From positions 10,741,787 through 10,805,786 of the forward strand of contig CM074195.1 in assembly GCA_037179385.1 (NCBI GenBank): DNA of 64,000 nt, in the 5' to 3' direction. The notes beneath the pieces are model-generated. The model saw only the letters and a list, made by a program, of their open reading frames with translations. It was not told the origin of the DNA and searched no databases. Origin of the DNA: Holothuria scabra (Eukaryota > Echinodermata > Holothuroidea > Aspidochirotida > Holothuriidae). A program made the position numbers and the translations under genes. Of this stretch, positions 52,248 to 61,594 are shown one piece after another; positions within the stretch are counted from its first letter, which is position 1; each line of letters begins with the position of its first letter.

Positions 52248-52366
52248 GCTCAGCATACAATGGAGTAGGGGAAATAAGCCAGTGAGCCACAACTGGAAAA
52301 AAGGCTGTGGCAGGCTCGACTTGAACCAATTGGTTGGGAACTGAGCAGTAAAACTCCATCTAACTA
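52248..52366 (+). mobile_element. SINE fragment inside an intron of the accessory gene
   Basis: It carries AATGGAGTAGGGG, GCCAGTGAGCCACAACTGG and GAACCAATTGGTTGGGAACT, from the body and tail of the tRNA-Glu SINE family. It lies in the intron between exons 3 and 4 and must have arrived after the transposon, or travelled with it. Confidence 0.75.
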
Positions 52367-52613
52367 ACTAACCTACAACACACAGGGTTGCCCTCACAAA
52401 AGATACAACTATAGTAACTACATGTTGATCAACTCCTATCACACAGCAGTCACTCACAAGAAGAAATTATCTTTTGCACATTTACCATTTTTTCTGTTAC
52501 TCTTGTGCAGTGACTGCACTTGTTATACATGTTTCAAAATCTGAATTAAAAATCAATCTCTTGCATATGTTTGCACTTTCCTATCTCGAAAAACATCATA
52601 AGACTAAAGCCGT

Positions 52614-53025
52614 GGTCACACTACATAGAATTCAGATCGGATTTGGATCCAATTTTTGTGAGTTTTAATTTAACCCCTTCTTCATCTCCGGTTGTAAAGA
52701 ACCCCAAATTTGACAACCTGTGTAAATATATGACTTGTATCACAGGACTAAATTAAATTTATACTTATTATTTTGTGACGTCACATTGAAAGATGGCTTT
52801 TATCAGACTACACATGTCCAATGAAAGCTTCTATTGGTGTGACGTCACAAAAAAATCAGGTGGCATTTCATTTACATAGACCTCTGATACAAATCATACA
52901 TTTACACAATTGGCAAATTTTTGGCCTTTTCCAATTAGAGATATGGAGAAGATTTGAATAAGTACTCACAAAAATCAGATTCAGGAATCCAACCAAAATT
53001 TGTTGTAGTGTGACGGCGACTTAAG
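52614..53025. mobile_element. 0.41 kb MITE inside the same intron
   Basis: The left end CTAAAGCCGTGGTCACACTACA and the inverted right end CTTAAGTCGCCGTCACACTACA match over most of 22 bp, and further pairing extends to about 55 bp. The interior carries TGTGACGTCACA-type palindromes at about 52776 and 52840. No coding content. TTA/TAA at the borders may be a target duplication. Confidence 0.75.
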
Positions 53026-53585
53026 CTATTGCTCTTAACCTCTTTGTCCCAGAAGTTTCTGTAATAACACTTAAGATTTCATGAGAAGACGATTGATAAA
53101 CCGCTATGATGCAATTTTGATGCAATTATTGACCCCTTGATGTTTGTGGGGAAAAGGGAAAATTGAAAAAGCGGATTTCATTTTGTTCTCAAAGTTGATG
53201 TGTGCATACTGCCTGCAGTTCCACAAAACTTAATTTCTATTGAGTCAAATTTTCTCATACTGCCAGGGCGTATTGACCTAATGAATAATTTCAAAGAGGA
53301 AACACTAATCAATATGCATGCAGAATGGTTTAAAGTATCATCTGTTTTTCAGTAATGTATGTAAGAAATAAGAGTATGATGTACTAGTAATAATAACTCC
53401 CCAAAACAATAATAGGCCTGTGTTAATATACTTGTTTTACCATGTGCCTCGAAAGATAAATTACTGTAGTTACAACAACCAAATTTCTGGTATTGACTTA
53501 TGCAATTGACACACACAAAATGTGACTTCGGTATAACCCTTCAGTCCAGCATTCATTAGAATGTAACGGGTAACAAGTTCTGTAC

Positions 53586-53655
53586 CTTGTACTACCAGGC
53601 ATGGTGTCTTCGGAAGACTTGACATCTTCTCAACATCTGCCTCTGTGTCTGTAAT
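53586..53655 (-). CDS. Accessory gene exon 3 (70 bp)
   Basis: It lies between CTCAACTTCACAG and a GTACAG donor, entering in phase 0 and leaving in phase 1. It encodes ITDTEADVEKMSSLPKTP and CLVVQ. It is too short to be found by frame length alone; its fit to both neighbours in phase and motif supports it. The open frame continuing upstream to 53772 is intronic. Confidence 0.65.
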
Positions 53656-54043
53656 CTGTGAAGTTGAGTATATTTCAAACATATATTTTAAATCATAATG
53701 CATAGCCAGTAGATGAAAGCTGAAGTTAAAGTTCCTTGGGGTTTCTTCTAAGACTTGCAAAAATTCCAGCAACCTGCCTTCTGGCTTGATATTAATTCTC
53801 CTCAGGGGAAATCACACAAGGGGTACTAGAAACAAGGTATTATACTGTATGCCTCTAAATAGCGCAAATATTCTGTAAAACAATTCAGTTCACAGGATAA
53901 CGTATTATACATTTGTTAATGTAATATAATTTCATACAATCTTAAGTTTGAGATAAAGTCCTGTTCACTGTAAAATGGGTAAACTTTAACTTGTTATTCA
54001 TGACCAAAATGTTAATTTATTAGGGCCAATTAAAGACACCTAC

Positions 54044-55089
54044 CTCTGCTTGAAAGAAAATAGACTCTTCCTTTTCTCCAAAATGACACATCATTAACAG
54101 GATCACTCCTGGGGCAATAATGTCATGACTCTCGTCCACCTCTGTTGATGCCCCTTGCATTCTCTCTAATACAACACCAACACCTTTTTTGGCAGTTAGT
54201 TCTTGACTTTCGAAATAAGCATGAATGCGTTTTCCTTTCGTAGCAAATGCTTCCATAAAGCGAGTGTAAATAGGTATGTTTGTCAAAGTGAAAAAATGAC
54301 CAAACAACCATCTGTCCACAAAAAGGAATGGCCACTTCTGTATTAAATCTGGAATGGATGGTACTGGGTTACTTGTGTTTACTTCTTTGCGCTGAAGATA
54401 GTATGTGATGTTCATTAGTTCATCAATTTCGCTTTCACAGGCACCAGAAGGGCCAACCTGCCCAAATATCTCTATCATATCCTTTCTTTTTCCCTCCAGC
54501 GTTTCTAATGTTTCATCTGAAGGTAGGGCTTTTGGTTGCCAATTAGTGCACCCATAAGAGTCAACATGTCTACTGCAACGTGCAGTAGTCCCATGCTGTT
54601 GCTTGTTGGTGCGGGCTTTTCGCAACCTAGCTGCTGTGTTGTATCTGTTAACATGTTCCACACGAGTCTTTATTTGTTGCATTAAAGAGTAATACCCGTT
54701 GCCAAGTATTTCCCCATCATCTGTCCTATCTGAGAAGCTTTCTGGATACTGAGAAACAATTCTATTGGCAATGATTTTACAGTCTGCCTTGCAAGGGTTC
54801 AACTTGTGCTTTTGCATGGCTTCAACGATCTTTCTTACCAGGAGTCTTCTTTCAGAAGGAGAAGGACGTTTCCCAGACTTGCATGCTTGACTGATTCCTG
54901 CTGGCATATGTGACCATGATAGGTCCATTGTGTCTGCCCAGTTTGGGGCCAATGGTGAACGTGCAAATGTTGGTGTTGATGATGTTGAAGCTACACTTGG
55001 TGCTGAAAAACTTTCTTCTAAGCTGGATGGTGTGCTGCTATCAGAGAAATCTGACATATACACATCAACATTTGAATCTTTATGATGAT
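54044..55089 (-). CDS. Accessory gene exon 2 (main body)
   Basis: This 1,046-bp exon follows TTTTCTGTTTCAG and ends at a GTAGGT donor. It enters in phase 1 (the G from exon 1 plus AT makes an Asp codon) and leaves in phase 0. It encodes an acidic/Ser-rich start (SDFSDSSTPSSLEES), a likely DNA-binding basic segment, and a C-terminal half with FVDRWLFGHF, MEAFATKGKRIHAYF and HDIIAPGVILLM. No stop interrupts it. An internal ATG at 55057 could allow a shorter protein lacking the SAM-like part. Confidence 0.75.
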
Positions 55090-57399
55090 CTGAAACAGAA
55101 AAGAGTGAATCTAAAAAAGTTACAGTGTAATTACTATGTGACCATAATCAGTCATATTTCCTGTACCTATGGTTGACTTCATATTGTTTCCTTGAGCATG
55201 AGCAGTTAATACAATGAGGTAATGGCTGATACTGACTAGGCAGTTTTACAAGGGAGCTGCTACAGTATTAGTACTGATTTATGTCAGAATTGACCACTGT
55301 ATAGGGTACAGACATTCGATCATTATCTTGAGGAACAGGAGAATTACAGTATGCATACGAAACATGATCATTCTGACTATGCCATTCGGCTTTAGGCCCC
55401 CCCCCCCCGCCCCCATCCTTCCAATTGCCAGTGACCAGAGCCGTGGAAAAGCAGTATCTTCTGTATTGTGGTACCGTATTTTCACAGGAAGGACAAACAA
55501 AAAATGTACAACACCTATCAAACAGTAATACTACATCACAGTTCAATGCAGGGTTGGATATTTCCTGTGAAAGACAGTATAAATATTTCCTGGCCAGGTG
55601 GGAAATATTGGGAATACGCTAAATTATGATATACTTGGGAGGTCCTAATTAAATTAAGAGGTTCCAAGTAATGTTGTGCCTGCTATCAAATTGCAATTTT
55701 CAGGGTAACAGTAATACAGTAGAGTACAGTGTTGAAATATTAATATTTTCCAAATTTTTGCCATTTAATAATTTCCATTTGAACTATATTACCGTCAACT
55801 AGATGGTTATGGCAGTTTAATCTGGATTTCAAGTAGCTGAACTACTAAGTTGCTAAACCCTTGCTACATGTTATCAAGCCAAGGGGACTTGTGAAAAACA
55901 AACCCAATGATGGAATAATATTCTTTTAATGAAAACAATCTTATTAAAGTCTCACAAAATGGTGAATTGCCCTTGGACAGTTCAATAGACTGTACAGTAT
56001 ACACATTCAGCTGATTTTAAATAATGGAAAAAGTAAGCCTAGTAAGGCAGAATATTCTTAAAAGAGTCCCACACTTAACTTGAATTCAGGGTCTGCTGTA
56101 GGTGACACATCAATGCCACTATGCCCTCAGTGTACGCTAATGTTTGTTGAAAGTTTGTTTAAAAATATATATTGACCTTAACGCTTCTGCAATTAGGATT
56201 TCTGATTTTACTGACTTACAGCACCACATTGTTCCCACAAAAGTATTTTGGACAAAATTTTTAGTGATCAGATGGTAATCCATGGATACCAGGTGCCAGA
56301 CTTTTAAACATGATGATAAGTAGACAATCAAAATTAAATCTATGTGTGGGACCCACTTCAAAGGGCAATTCTCATCATTCCAGACATCATTCCAAGTTTC
56401 CCTATTAAGCAAGTTGTGGCTCCTCCCATGATAGCTTTCCCTTTTGCAGACACAAATCTAGTTTACTGCCCAAGACCATGTCCTGGTGAGTATACAAGGC
56501 TAAAAAGTGAAATCCATTCAATCTCTTTATATTTGTGTGGAATGCAAAAATTAAGAATTTGGATACCCCCACACTAAAAATATACCATGGGCCGATTATT
56601 TTTAGTCTTTCAATGACATGCCCACGCAGGGAACTTAACTGTAAGCAATTGTGACTTTGTACATGTACCATTTGTAAATTGCACAGGTTGACAAAGGAGA
56701 AAGTTAAAAAAGTTGGCCATATTGAATTATGCTGGGCTCCAAAACTGTGAAGCCTGCAAGTAACAAATATTATTTTTTTTCTTAATTTTACTTCTGTGTT
56801 GCTACAGTAAGGCTGTAATTAATTTAGAAAAAATGATAAAAGTCAACTCACAATTTTTATTTTCATAATATTTCCCAGTATTCCCCAATTGTGGATAATA
56901 TTTCCTGAGCGAGAAATACCACCCCTGTATTTCCTGGCCAACCCTGGTTCAATATCTCGGGAAATATAGAGCGCATGTATTGGACAGTTTACATGCAGCA
57001 ATAATACTTTACCTAATTTTCTTGTACCTTTGAAATAGCATTGCACACAAATGTTGAGTACAGTGTTGTTAAAGTTCTACCAAATTTCTACCCGATGGGA
57101 AGAAAAAACATTTGGCCATGCATGGTACAAAAACCCCACATACTGTATGTTGCCCCATATAGCTGATGTTCTACTGTTTGTTGTGCTGTGCAGCAATACT
57201 TTACACTACTTTACGCATCCTTTTGCACAAAATGAATTTGCCTTTTAACACCACAAAAGTACTAGTTACTCTGGAATTTACTGTGATGGCTACCAGTACA
57301 ATGGGCAATGTTAAACTGTACAGCAGAATCAAAAAGCATATATTTCTGCTACCTCAGAGAAATTTTTACTGTATGTAAACTTTCACAGTCAACACTTAC
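55090..57399 (-). other. Intron 1 of the accessory gene
   Basis: 2.3 kb with GTAAGT at its start (57399) and TTTCAG at its end. A C-run lies at about 55399-55408. No further exon is visible. The many ACAGTA motifs resemble the subterminal repeats, but they are scattered. Confidence 0.55.
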
Positions 57400-57595
57400 C
57401 TTCAGCCTTCCATGCTGAGAGCAGTTTCCTACATTGGATTGGTTTCAAAAGATCCTTTATATCTGATTCTTCAACATACTGTTAGTCTTCCTTTCCTTCA
57501 ACCCCAGAGTCATTTAGTTTTTCAACAACAGTCATGAGCAAATCTTCAGATAATGTTGGCAGTACAGACTGGACAGCTTGCTTTAAGACCTCCAT
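57400..57595 (-). pseudogene. Accessory gene exon 1: SAM-like domain with premature TAA
   Basis: ATG at 57595 begins MEVLKQAVQSVLPTL and the exon ends KLLSAWKAE before a GTAAGT donor in phase 1. After 37 codons there is TAA, then QYVEESDIKDLL in the same frame. At this point the related proteins I recall have a hydrophobic residue, so TTA to TAA is the simplest explanation. The ATG lies only 14 nt beyond the stop of the transposase gene. Confidence 0.65.
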
Positions 57596-57600
57596 ATTCT

Positions 57601-57606
57601 TTATTT
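57601..57606 (-). promoter_or_regulatory. AATAAA in the 14-nt gap between the two transposon genes
   Basis: On the minus strand the gap reads CTCAAATAAAGAAT, placing a perfect polyadenylation hexamer between the transposase stop (57612-57610) and the accessory ATG (57595). If used, cleavage would fall inside accessory exon 1, so the two transcripts would be mutually exclusive. It may equally be chance in AT-rich DNA. Confidence 0.35.
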
Positions 57607-57609
57607 GAG

Positions 57610-60335
57610 CTACTCTTTACAAAATATTGCATGATGCAGGGAGACAAGCTTTAAGCCATGAACACTGTATTCTTGTAAAGGATAATAATCTAGCAGCTCC
57701 TCGGCATTTATGCAACTGTACTCTTCATCAGATACTCCAAGAGCAAAAACACCTAGATCTGCCATCTTTACTGACTGATATTTCTTGACAACAAAGTATA
57801 CTGTAATAGAACTCTGGATGAGTATCATTTCAATTTTACCAAACAGAATACCATCATTTATGTAACTTAGAGCTACAAACATTCCTCTTTTGTAATTTGT
57901 ACCTTTGTATTTTACACTATATGAAGAAACTGTGTCTTTTGGTTGAAAATTGAAGTTTTTTACACAGTTTGTGACATGACTATTGTAGGTGCAACTGTAA
58001 AATGGTATACCCTTGTCCACTTGAATGCAAGGTGGAAACAAGAAACCTGCATTCAAAAAAGCTTGAAAAAGCTGATGCTTAACAGCAAGTGTACTACATA
58101 AGTTTTTAAAATTTTGTGACTGCCTTGCACAGCGCTTAAAATAAGTATGCTTGCTTTCAAAGCGTAATGTCCACAGGCGAATAAGGGGTCCAAACTGTAG
58201 AATAAGTTGTGGATAGTGAAGTAGGAAGTGATGTTTTGGCTTCATTGAGTTCCCTGGAAAAATAGTAAATCTGGTGAAAAGATAATCCTCTAAAATAATT
58301 TTTAAGTGAGCTACTTGGTTTGCGCTAATTTTGGGTGCACAGATAAGTTCCACAATTTCACGAAGTTTTAAGACTAACTGCCAAATTTCATCTTCAAAGG
58401 GTTCTTTTATTCTATTTCCTATCAAGAGAGGAAACAGTCTTAGAAGACACCAGTTTTGGGTAGCATGGCCACCTAATTTGTCCCCACTAATATTAACCTC
58501 ACAGGGTTTACTGTCTGCATCACTTCCTTGATATTTGAACTGCCCAATCATTCTATTCAACTGCTGATATGTGAAGTACTTCTTTACCTTTACAAAGTAA
58601 TTGATGTAAATTGCCAGATCAAGCGAAACTACACCCTCAAACAAATCGTGCCCAAGGCATGGGGTAACCCAGGTTGGCAAACATGAAAATATTTCAGTTT
58701 GTTAAATACTGAATCAAACTTTATGCCATGAGAATCTGTCACTAGCTCATTACCCATATCTTGGATAATGGCTTTATAGCTTTCAACAGTCCTTACTTCT
58801 CCAAGTGATGTTGGAAACAGTGTGAAATCTTCTCTATCAATAAGACAGTATCTGCAAAAGTTTTTACTGAAACTGAAGTTTTCTGTGAAACCACCGATGC
58901 TATGTGATCCAAGATTATCACCAGAAATAACGAGTAATGTACCTCTTATAGGTTTTTCACCTAGTCCCTCTATCAATATCCCATTTTCCTCTAAATTCTT
59001 CAAGTCTTTAATTAGAGGACCAAAGACTGTCTCACCCCCACATCTTTTAAAATAACGTTCTGTACAAAGAAGTACCAACTGCATGTGTTCTATGTTTGAT
59101 CTATTATGAGGGAACAGGTCAGCAAGGGTTAGGTATACTGCAAGGATTTTATGTTTTTTTCTTCCTGACCCTAAAGGGTTGGCAACCTCAAAACTGTCTT
59201 GATATAAAATCAATGATAAAGAGGAGGGGTTTTTTTGAAAAAATAAGTTATTCTTATAGGACTGGCCATCTGTCACATCCTCCAGTGTATCACTAGAATG
59301 AGTAGGTCTATTACGGGAACCAATGTACTGATCCCTCACTGATGCGTGCTTGAAAAGTGCTATCAGTGTTTCACAAATGGGAACATACTGACAAAACATT
59401 TGCTTCCCGCTGTCATCTCTTCCCAGATAGATTTCAGTGGGTTGTACAAAATTAAATTCCCTTTTGAAGAATGTTTTACGAGTTTGATCAGATCTCAACA
59501 CACCTGAATTGCATGCTTTTAAGAGATCTTCACTTTGCAATTCATTAACTAGTTTCTGAGTCTCATTAACATCACAGAAATTGGAAGAAACAAGCTTCTC
59601 TGACAGGGCAGAAAACAAATGTGATTGATTCATACTATGGATTTCCTGAAACTCTTCTATAATGTTTTGAATTGTTGAAACTGGTAATAAGAATTTTGCT
59701 TGCAGTTTTAAATAAAACATTGCCACTGTTTTAACATACAACTGTTCATCTACACTCTATATGTTGTGATCATCCTGACGCTCTTCTTCAGGTTCAGAAT
59801 AGTGGGTATCATTTAAGTCTGTTTCCATGTCAGAATTATAAGAAAGGTCACCTACATTACTATCTGTGGGTCTGGCTTCTTTGTTCCCTTGGAAACCAAT
59901 TACTGAATCTGATATGGGTAACAATGACCACTTTGGGTGATTCCGTGACAAATGTGATGAAAAGGTAGATTTCACCTGAAATTTCATTGTGCAGGTTCTG
60001 AAGGGGCACTGGATTTCTATATTTTCTTGGATGTGCAATTTCAAATGTGCTATCAAGCTTGACATACTTTGACACACAAGAGGGAGTGAGCAAATTTGGC
60101 ATTCAACCAATACATCCCCAACTGGTTTTGTCTGAAGAACATGCTTTGAGTTTGATGGCTTGCCATGATCTCTGTAAATATGTGATTTGAAAGTTGAAAA
60201 GTTTTTACTTGTGTGTGCACATTCAGATATGCCACAAGGAAAATTGAAGTTTGGCACATTTCGGTGAAATTTAGCATGTGTTACAAATGCCTTTAATGAT
60301 TCTGAACAATAATGGCAAAAATCACATGTGTACAT
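57610..60335 (-). pseudogene. C2H2 zinc-finger DDE transposase with TAG and frameshift
   Basis: ATG at 60335 starts MYTCDFCHYCSESLKAF. Several C2H2-type fingers follow (CGISECAHTSKNF...H, CQICSLPLVC...H, CPFRTCTMKF...H) and then an acidic tail. A TAG at 59759-59757 interrupts, after which the same frame continues for about 370 codons. Candidate catalytic acids are D in LYQDSFEVANPLGS, D in VISGDNLGSH, and E in LRFESKHTYFKR; between them CRYCL and CLGHDLFEG are conserved-looking. At the GGGG run 58661-58664 the frame shifts by one base into the final frame, which ends at TAG 57612-57610. Apart from these two lesions the about 900-residue protein is complete. It would cut and rejoin the element's ends. 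Alternatives: the TAG might lie in an unrecognised short intron, or the lesions could be sequencing errors. Confidence 0.75.
59757..60335 (-). CDS. N-terminal zinc-finger part of the transposase (intact frame)
   Basis: 192 codons without interruption, with at least four C2H2-like fingers in the first 140 residues and an acidic, Asp/Glu-rich C-terminus (DMETDLNDTHYSEPEEE). If the TAG is real, this alone could be made as a DNA-binding protein lacking the nuclease. ATG at 60335 is preferred because it lies just before the first finger. Confidence 0.55.
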   Translation of the reverse strand: MYTCDFCHYCSESLKAFVTHAKFHRNVPNFNFPCGISECAHTSKNFSTFKSHIYRDHGKPSNSKHVLQTKPVGDVLVECQICSLPLVCQSMSSLIAHLKLHIQENIEIQCPFRTCTMKFQVKSTFSSHLSRNHPKWSLLPISDSVIGFQGNKEARPTDSNVGDLSYNSDMETDLNDTHYSEPEEERQDDHNI

Positions 60336-60589
60336 TTTCAAACTTCCCTGAGTAGGCCTTGCTAGGCCCTAGAAGCTATAACTGAGCCTATTCATAGACT
60401 TTTTTTTAAGGATAACAAACCCAGGAGTGCTACACAACCAAAATTAGTAATGGCTAGAGGCTTAGTGTTACAGGTTCGTCTATAGGCTTATTATAACTTA
60501 TAAGGCTATCTGTAACACTTACTAATTTCAGTTGTGCCTTGTAGCCAATCCACAGTCAAAGATAATGGTGATTTTCAAAGATGCTAGTC

Positions 60590-61090
60590 CTAACTAAGTT
60601 AGGTATATGGGCCTAGCCTAGGCCTACATCAAGTCGAGTAGGCCTAATGTCTAGCCTAGGCTTGTGGGCCCAGGCCTAACTTACAGTAACGTTAGGCCTA
60701 GGCCTAGCTCATGTGTGAGGTTTATTAAGGCCTAATTTGGTTTTAGGCCTAACGTTAGGCCTAGCCTAACGTTAGGTTAGGCTAACTGATTTCACTTGAA
60801 TTGTGCCCTAGGCTAAGTATAGCTAGGCCTATACCAATAGGCCTATATGAATGTTTTAAGTTACTTAAATCGAAAATCACTGGAGTGCAGTATCAACCTC
60901 GCTGTAGGCACAAGGAATTTTAGCATCGGCCAAGGTTAGGCTAGGGTAAGCCAGGCCATGTATAATACATAGCCTAGGCCTAACGTTACACCTAGCCTAA
61001 CGTTAAGTTAGAATGAGTTAAGGGCTAACTTAGTAATGTTATAATAAGTAACGTTAACGTTGACGTTAGGCTTAAGAATTTAGGGCCTAA
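60590..61090. repeat. TAGGCCTA/TAACGTTA palindrome-rich block
   Basis: Dozens of short palindromes (AGGCCT, TAACGTTA, AACGTT, CTAGGC) are interleaved over about 500 bp, just upstream of the transposase start. Similar words occur elsewhere in the window (about 26460-26810 and 42960-42990), so part may be host-type simple sequence. Its position between promoter and terminus makes it a candidate regulatory or protein-binding block. Confidence 0.6.
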
Positions 61091-61484
61091 CGTTAGTATT
61101 GTGGGCAAGTTCGAGGAATATTTATCTGAAATAGCTCTGAACATGGTAGGCTAAACAATGTAAAATATCAGTCAGTAATAAGCAAACCGTATGATACAAG
61201 AAAATTTGATATAAGGTACAATTCGATGCTCAAAATTGTTATTTGTTTGCTGTCGGTCTCGTCCGCACCAATGCCTTGGAATGGATCTGCTCAATTTGCG
61301 CACACAATACACGTATTTTCTCTGCGTTGCATGCACACATGTACGGTGTATGTCGTTCGCTCATGTTCGCAGCTCACAGCATGCACAGCTGTAACTTGCT
61401 TCGCGCCAAAATGCGAACGTGTACCTGTACGTATACAGTACATTACCGTAAAGTGATTGAGGTAAGCTACACGGAGTAAATACA

Positions 61485-61594
61485 CAACTGCTGTCAGCTG
61501 TTTACAGTTATTTACCGTATATAAACGACTCCAGTATCTTACTGTAAGAGATTGCGGAAAATTACTGTAAAAGTTACAGCAATTTTTTACAGTG
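61485..61594. repeat. Right terminal and subterminal repeats of the CACTG element
   Basis: It contains TTTACAGTTATTTACCGTAT, CTTACTGTAAGAG, ATTACTGTAAAAG and the terminal AATTTTTTACAGTG. The last 14 bp are the exact inverse of the left end. Confidence 0.85.

Larger units (their letters stand above)
50477..57595 (-). pseudogene. Transposon accessory gene, SAM-like N-terminus, five exons, TAA in exon 1
   Basis: Exons on the minus strand are 57595-57400, 55089-54044, 53655-53586, 52086-51912 and 50639-50477. All four introns have GT-AG ends and consistent phases (1, 0, 1, 2). The product would be about 550 residues: a SAM-like helical start (DIKDLLKPIQCRKLL), a Ser/Thr-rich linker, a basic region (RRLLVRKIVEAMQKH, ADCKIIANRIVSQYP), and a conserved C-terminal block spread over exons 2-5 (IAPGVILLMMCHF, LPKTPCLVVQG, YYVFNLEYQ, TTLEFIQR, LNPHVMSFLNKL, FEW). 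This arrangement resembles animal proteins annotated as SAM domain-containing protein 3-like, many of which are transposon-borne. Codon 38 is TAA (57484-57482). Probable role: DNA-binding partner of the transposase. I base the family call on remembered motif patterns, not on a search. Confidence 0.7.
45379..61594. mobile_element. 16.2 kb CACTG-type DNA transposon (CACTA/EnSpm-like) with two genes
   Basis: The left end CACTGTAAAAAATT (45379) and the right end (inverted, at 61594) match perfectly over 14 bp. They then match imperfectly for a further 20 or more bases, including TTTACAG blocks. Both sides have many subterminal ACTGTAA/TTACAGT repeats. A TG dinucleotide flanks both ends and may be a 2-bp target duplication. 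Inside, on the minus strand, are a C2H2-plus-DDE transposase (57610-60335) and a five-exon accessory gene (50477-57595). CACTG ends, subterminal repeats, long size and a two-gene layout are features of CACTA/EnSpm elements, so that assignment is likely, though the transposase clade needs an alignment. Nonsense and frameshift changes in both genes make this copy non-autonomous. Confidence 0.8.

Noticed and set aside
53656..53772. Continuation of accessory exon 3 upstream to 53772
   Set aside because: The frame is open there, but a clean CAG acceptor in the correct phase at 53655 joins directly to exon 2. The upstream part runs into a stop before any usable acceptor in that phase.
45379..61594. 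Any CRISPR array, operon or bacterial defence cluster
   Set aside because: No regularly spaced direct repeats with unique spacers exist in the window. The gene structure is eukaryotic.
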